In this document: in pieces, positions 12,817-15,311 of the stretch | How the letters are laid out: each line of letters opens with the position of its first letter | Position numbering within the stretch: position 1 is the stretch's first letter | From: Clostridium cavendishii DSM 21758 | GTDB taxonomy: Bacteria > Bacillota > Clostridia > Clostridiales > Clostridiaceae | Direction of reading: 5' to 3' | NCBI RefSeq assembly: GCF_900141845.1 | Contig: NZ_FQZB01000030.1 | Coordinates: 1 to 15,311, forward strand | DNA length: 15,311 nt | Notes under the pieces: generated by a model | Databases searched by the model: none | What the model saw: only the letters and a program-made list of their open reading frames with translations | Told to the model about the DNA's origin: nothing | Made by a program: the position numbers and the translations under genes

Positions 12817-12853
12817 AACAAAACTGTTTTGGCTTTGCCAAAACAGTTTTGTT
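12817..12853 (+). terminator. Perfect 17-bp hairpin between rpsG and fusA
   Basis: Bases 12817-12833 pair without mismatch with 12837-12853 around a TTT loop; the arms contain CAAAACTG and CAGTTTTG. The lower stem is A/T-rich on both sides, as in bidirectional terminators, and is followed by TGAATTTATAATT rather than a clean T-run. It is probably a partial terminator or an RNase-blocking element that lets rpsG and fusA levels differ. Confidence 0.7.
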
Positions 12854-12864
12854 GAATTTATAAT
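12835..12864 (+). promoter_or_regulatory. Candidate fusA promoter overlapping the rpsG-fusA hairpin
   Basis: TTGCCA (12835-12840, five of six consensus bases) in the loop and right arm of the hairpin, an 18-base spacer, then TATAAT (12859-12864). Transcription would start near 12871, leaving a leader of about 19 bases with AGGAGG at 12877-12882. A second TATAAT (12867-12872) has no -35 and would start inside the ribosome site. Unlike the four main promoters, it lacks the TGA before the -10, so it is less certain. Confidence 0.45.
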
Positions 12865-12889
12865 TATATAATCGAGAGGAGGAATTATC

Positions 12890-14959
12890 GTGGGTAATAG
12901 AGAGTTTCCATTAGAAAAATTTCGTAATATAGGAATCATGGCTCACATCGACGCTGGTAAGACAACAACTACTGAGCGTATACTGTTTTACACAGGAAAA
13001 ACTCATAAGATAGGTGAAGTTCACGAAGGTCAAGCAACAATGGACTGGATGGTTCAAGAGCAAGAAAGAGGTATAACAATTACTTCTGCTGCAACAACTG
13101 CACAATGGAGAGGGTATGCTATAAACATAATAGATACACCTGGACACGTAGACTTTACAGTTGAAGTTGAAAGATCATTAAGAGTTCTTGATGGAGCTGT
13201 TACTGTTCTTGACGCTAAGAGTGGGGTTGAGCCACAAACTGAAACAGTTTGGAGACAGGCGGACAAATACGGAGTTCCAAGAATGATATATGTTAACAAG
13301 ATGGATGCTACAGGTGCTGATTTCTTCAGATGTATAAACACTGTAAGAGATAGACTTAAAGCAAACGCTGTTGCTATACAAATTCCAATAGGTCAAGAAG
13401 ATCAATTCCATGGAATGGTTGATTTAATAGCTAATAAAGCTATACTTCATAAAAATGACTTAGGAACTGAAATAGAAATAACTGAAATACCAGCTGAATT
13501 AAAGGATCAAGCAGAAGAATATAGATCTGCTATGATAGAAGCTATTGCTGAAACTGATGAAGAATTAATGATGAAGTATTTAGAAGGTGAAGAATTCACT
13601 GAAGAAGAACTTCATGCTGCAATCAGAAAAGCTACAATAGCTAACGAAATGATGCCAGTAATTTGTGGATCATCATACAAAAACAAAGGTGTTCAAGAAA
13701 TGATTGATGCTGTAGTTGCTTACATGCCATCACCATTAGACATACCAGCTATAAAAGGTTCTGATGTAGAAACTGGTGAAGAACTTGAAAGACACGCTAA
13801 TGATGATGAACCAATGTCAGCTTTAGCATTCAAAATAGCTACTGATCCATTTGTTGGAAAATTAGCATTTACAAGAGTTTACTCAGGTATAATGAAAAGT
13901 GGTACATATGTACTTAACTCAACAAAAGGAAAGAAAGAAAGAATTGGTAGACTTGTTAAGATGCATGCTAACAGCAGACAAGAAGTTGATGAGTTAAGAG
14001 CTGGAGATTTAGGAGCAGTTGTTGGATTAAAGAATACTACAACTGGAGACACTTTATGTGATGAAAATTCACCAGTAATACTTGAAAGTATGGAATTCCC
14101 AGAACCAGTTATATCTGTAGCTATAGAGCCAAAGACAAAAGCTGGTCAAGAAAAAATGGGTATAGCTTTAGCAAAACTTGCTGAAGAAGATCCAACTTTC
14201 AAAACTTACACTGATCAAGAAACAGGTCAAACAATAATTTCAGGTATGGGTGAATTACACTTAGAAATTATCGTTGATAGACTTACAAGAGAATTTAAAG
14301 TTGAATGTAACGTTGGAGCACCTCAAGTTGCTTACAAGGAAACAATCAGAGGCGCTGTTAAAGCAGAAGCTAAGTATGCTAAACAATCAGGTGGTAAAGG
14401 ACAATACGGTCACTGTGTTATTGAAATGGAACCAACTGAAGGTGAATATGCATTTGAAAATGCTATCGTTGGAGGAGCTATTCCAAGAGAATATATTCCA
14501 GCTATCGATAACGGAATTCAAGAAGCTTCTAAGAGCGGTATAATCGCTGGTTACCCAGTTATAAACTTCAAGATTAAGTTAGTTCACGGTTCATACCATG
14601 AAGTTGACTCATCTGAAATGGCATTCAAAATTGCTGGATCTATGGCATTCAAAAATGCTATGTCTAAAGCAAACCCAGTATTACTTGAACCAATGATGAA
14701 GGTTGAAGTAACTATGCCAGAAGAGTACATGGGAGACGTTATGGGAGACCTTAACTCAAGAAGAGGTAGAATCGAAGGTATGGAAGCTGTAGCAGGAGCT
14801 CAAGTTATAAGAGCATTTGTTCCACTTTCAGAAATGTTCGGTTATGCAACTACTTTAAGATCAAGAACTCAAGGTAGAGGAGTTTACTCAATGGTATTTG
14901 ATCATTATGAAGAAGTACCAAAGAGCATCCAAGAACAAGTAGCAGGAAAGAAAGCTTAA
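12890..14959 (+). CDS. fusA: Elongation factor G (EF-G)
   Basis: This 689-residue GTPase drives translocation of tRNA and mRNA through the ribosome and helps recycle ribosomes. GTG 12890 follows AGGAGG (12877-12882) by seven bases. G1 is AHIDAGKT (18-25), the switch I region includes ERGITITSAATT, G3 is DTPGH (82-86), G4 is NKMD (136-139), and G5 lies near CGSSYKNKG (259-267). Domain II follows near 290-400. Domain III includes MGELHLEIIVDRL, and domain IV includes GQYGHCVIEMEP and PREYIPAIDNGIQEA. The C-terminal domain carries PLSEMFGYATTLRS, then GRGVYSMVFDHYEEVP. It has the length and motifs of housekeeping EF-G, not of the FusA2 or TetM-like paralogues. tuf follows after 47 bases, probably in the same transcript. 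Confidence 0.98.
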   Translation: MGNREFPLEKFRNIGIMAHIDAGKTTTTERILFYTGKTHKIGEVHEGQATMDWMVQEQERGITITSAATTAQWRGYAINIIDTPGHVDFTVEVERSLRVLDGAVTVLDAKSGVEPQTETVWRQADKYGVPRMIYVNKMDATGADFFRCINTVRDRLKANAVAIQIPIGQEDQFHGMVDLIANKAILHKNDLGTEIEITEIPAELKDQAEEYRSAMIEAIAETDEELMMKYLEGEEFTEEELHAAIRKATIANEMMPVICGSSYKNKGVQEMIDAVVAYMPSPLDIPAIKGSDVETGEELERHANDDEPMSALAFKIATDPFVGKLAFTRVYSGIMKSGTYVLNSTKGKKERIGRLVKMHANSRQEVDELRAGDLGAVVGLKNTTTGDTLCDENSPVILESMEFPEPVISVAIEPKTKAGQEKMGIALAKLAEEDPTFKTYTDQETGQTIISGMGELHLEIIVDRLTREFKVECNVGAPQVAYKETIRGAVKAEAKYAKQSGGKGQYGHCVIEMEPTEGEYAFENAIVGGAIPREYIPAIDNGIQEASKSGIIAGYPVINFKIKLVHGSYHEVDSSEMAFKIAGSMAFKNAMSKANPVLLEPMMKVEVTMPEEYMGDVMGDLNSRRGRIEGMEAVAGAQVIRAFVPLSEMFGYATTLRSRTQGRGVYSMVFDHYEEVPKSIQEQVAGKKA

Positions 14960-15006
14960 TAGATAGCTTCTTTATATAAAAAAACACTATAAGGGAGGAT
15001 TTTTAA

Positions 15007-15311
15007 ATGTCAAAGGCAAAATTTGAAAGAAACAAACCACACGTTAATATCGGAACAATCGGTCACGTAGACCACGGTAAGACAACATTAACAGCAGCTA
15101 TTACATCAGTATTAGCAAACAGAGGATTCGCTGAAGCTTTTAAATATGATGAAATAGATAAAGCTCCAGAAGAAAAAGAAAGAGGAATCACAATCAACAC
15201 AGCACACGTTGAATATCAAACAGATAACAGACACTATGCACACGTTGACTGTCCAGGACATGCTGACTACGTTAAGAACATGATAACAGGAGCAGCACAA
15301 ATGGATGGAGC
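15007..15311 (+). CDS. tuf: Elongation factor EF-Tu, N-terminal part (second tuf copy, truncated by window edge)
   Basis: ATG 15007 follows AAGGGAGGA (14991-14999) by seven bases and opens a frame of 101 codons that runs off the window. The GTPase motifs seen are G1 GHVDHGKT (19-26), switch I RGITINTAHVEY (59-70, with the invariant T62) and G3 DCPGH (81-85, with the catalytic H85). This is the tuf copy of the str group, next to fusA. The other copy ends at 312. No convincing promoter was found in the 47-base gap from fusA, so it probably depends on read-through, which would leave the upstream copy independently controlled. Confidence 0.98.
   Translation, partial: MSKAKFERNKPHVNIGTIGHVDHGKTTLTAAITSVLANRGFAEAFKYDEIDKAPEEKERGITINTAHVEYQTDNRHYAHVDCPGHADYVKNMITGAAQMDG

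Noticed and set aside
14274..14543. An 89-codon frame in an alternate + frame inside fusA
   Set aside because: It lies fully within the conserved EF-G frame, with no ribosome site, and its protein is a biased L/K/N string typical of frame-shifted reading.
14945..14980. Terminator between fusA and tuf
   Set aside because: AAAG-AAGCT can pair with AGCTT-CTTT, but with a bulge and no T-run, and the left arm lies within the fusA coding end. It is too weak to call.

Overview
The window is a low-GC, AT-rich stretch of core chromosome from a Firmicute, most likely Clostridium sensu stricto. The evidence is protein style (RpoB starting MVHPVQVGKRTRM with an acidic C-terminal tail, RpoC starting MFELNNFDALQIG from TTG, an 82-residue L7Ae-like protein before rpsL), near-exclusive AGA arginine codons, strong AGGAGG ribosome binding sites and the gene order. 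I cannot name a species. All real genes lie on the + strand, there are no mobile elements, tRNAs or CRISPR arrays, and no gap exceeds 300 bases.

Layout: (1) 1-312, 3' end of one tuf copy; (2) 371-1463, a consensus promoter, then rpmG (49 aa), secE and nusG; (3) 1488-2708, rplK and rplA, each preceded by an RNA element resembling the L1-binding site of 23S rRNA; (4) 2711-3862, a perfect consensus promoter, an L10-leader attenuator, rplJ, rplL and a strong terminator; (5) 3899-11354, a promoter, a 165-base structured leader, rpoB and rpoC; (6) 11367-12815, a promoter, a hairpin-bearing leader, an L7Ae-family gene, rpsL and rpsG; (7) 12817-14959, a perfect 17-bp hairpin and fusA; (8) 15007 to the window end, the 5' end of a second tuf copy.

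The genes form one growth machine: RNA polymerase beta and beta' subunits, the elongation factor NusG, the SecE translocon subunit, the large-subunit stalk (L11, L10, L7/L12) and L1 arm, L33, small-subunit decoding and head proteins S12 and S7, and translation factors EF-G and EF-Tu that act at the stalk.

Gene content is ordinary, and I see no new multi-gene system. The interest is in the control layer. Four promoters share one unusually uniform design (TTGACA, 14 bases, TGA, TAnnnT). Other points are two tandem L1-type operators, a competing hairpin before rplA, a 10-bp hairpin between the ribosome binding site and start codon of nusG that overlaps a 7-codon mini-ORF, a start-codon hairpin at rpoC, a three-hairpin rpoB leader, and a possible fusA promoter built into a terminator-like stem. 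RNA folds were paired by eye and have no computed energies.
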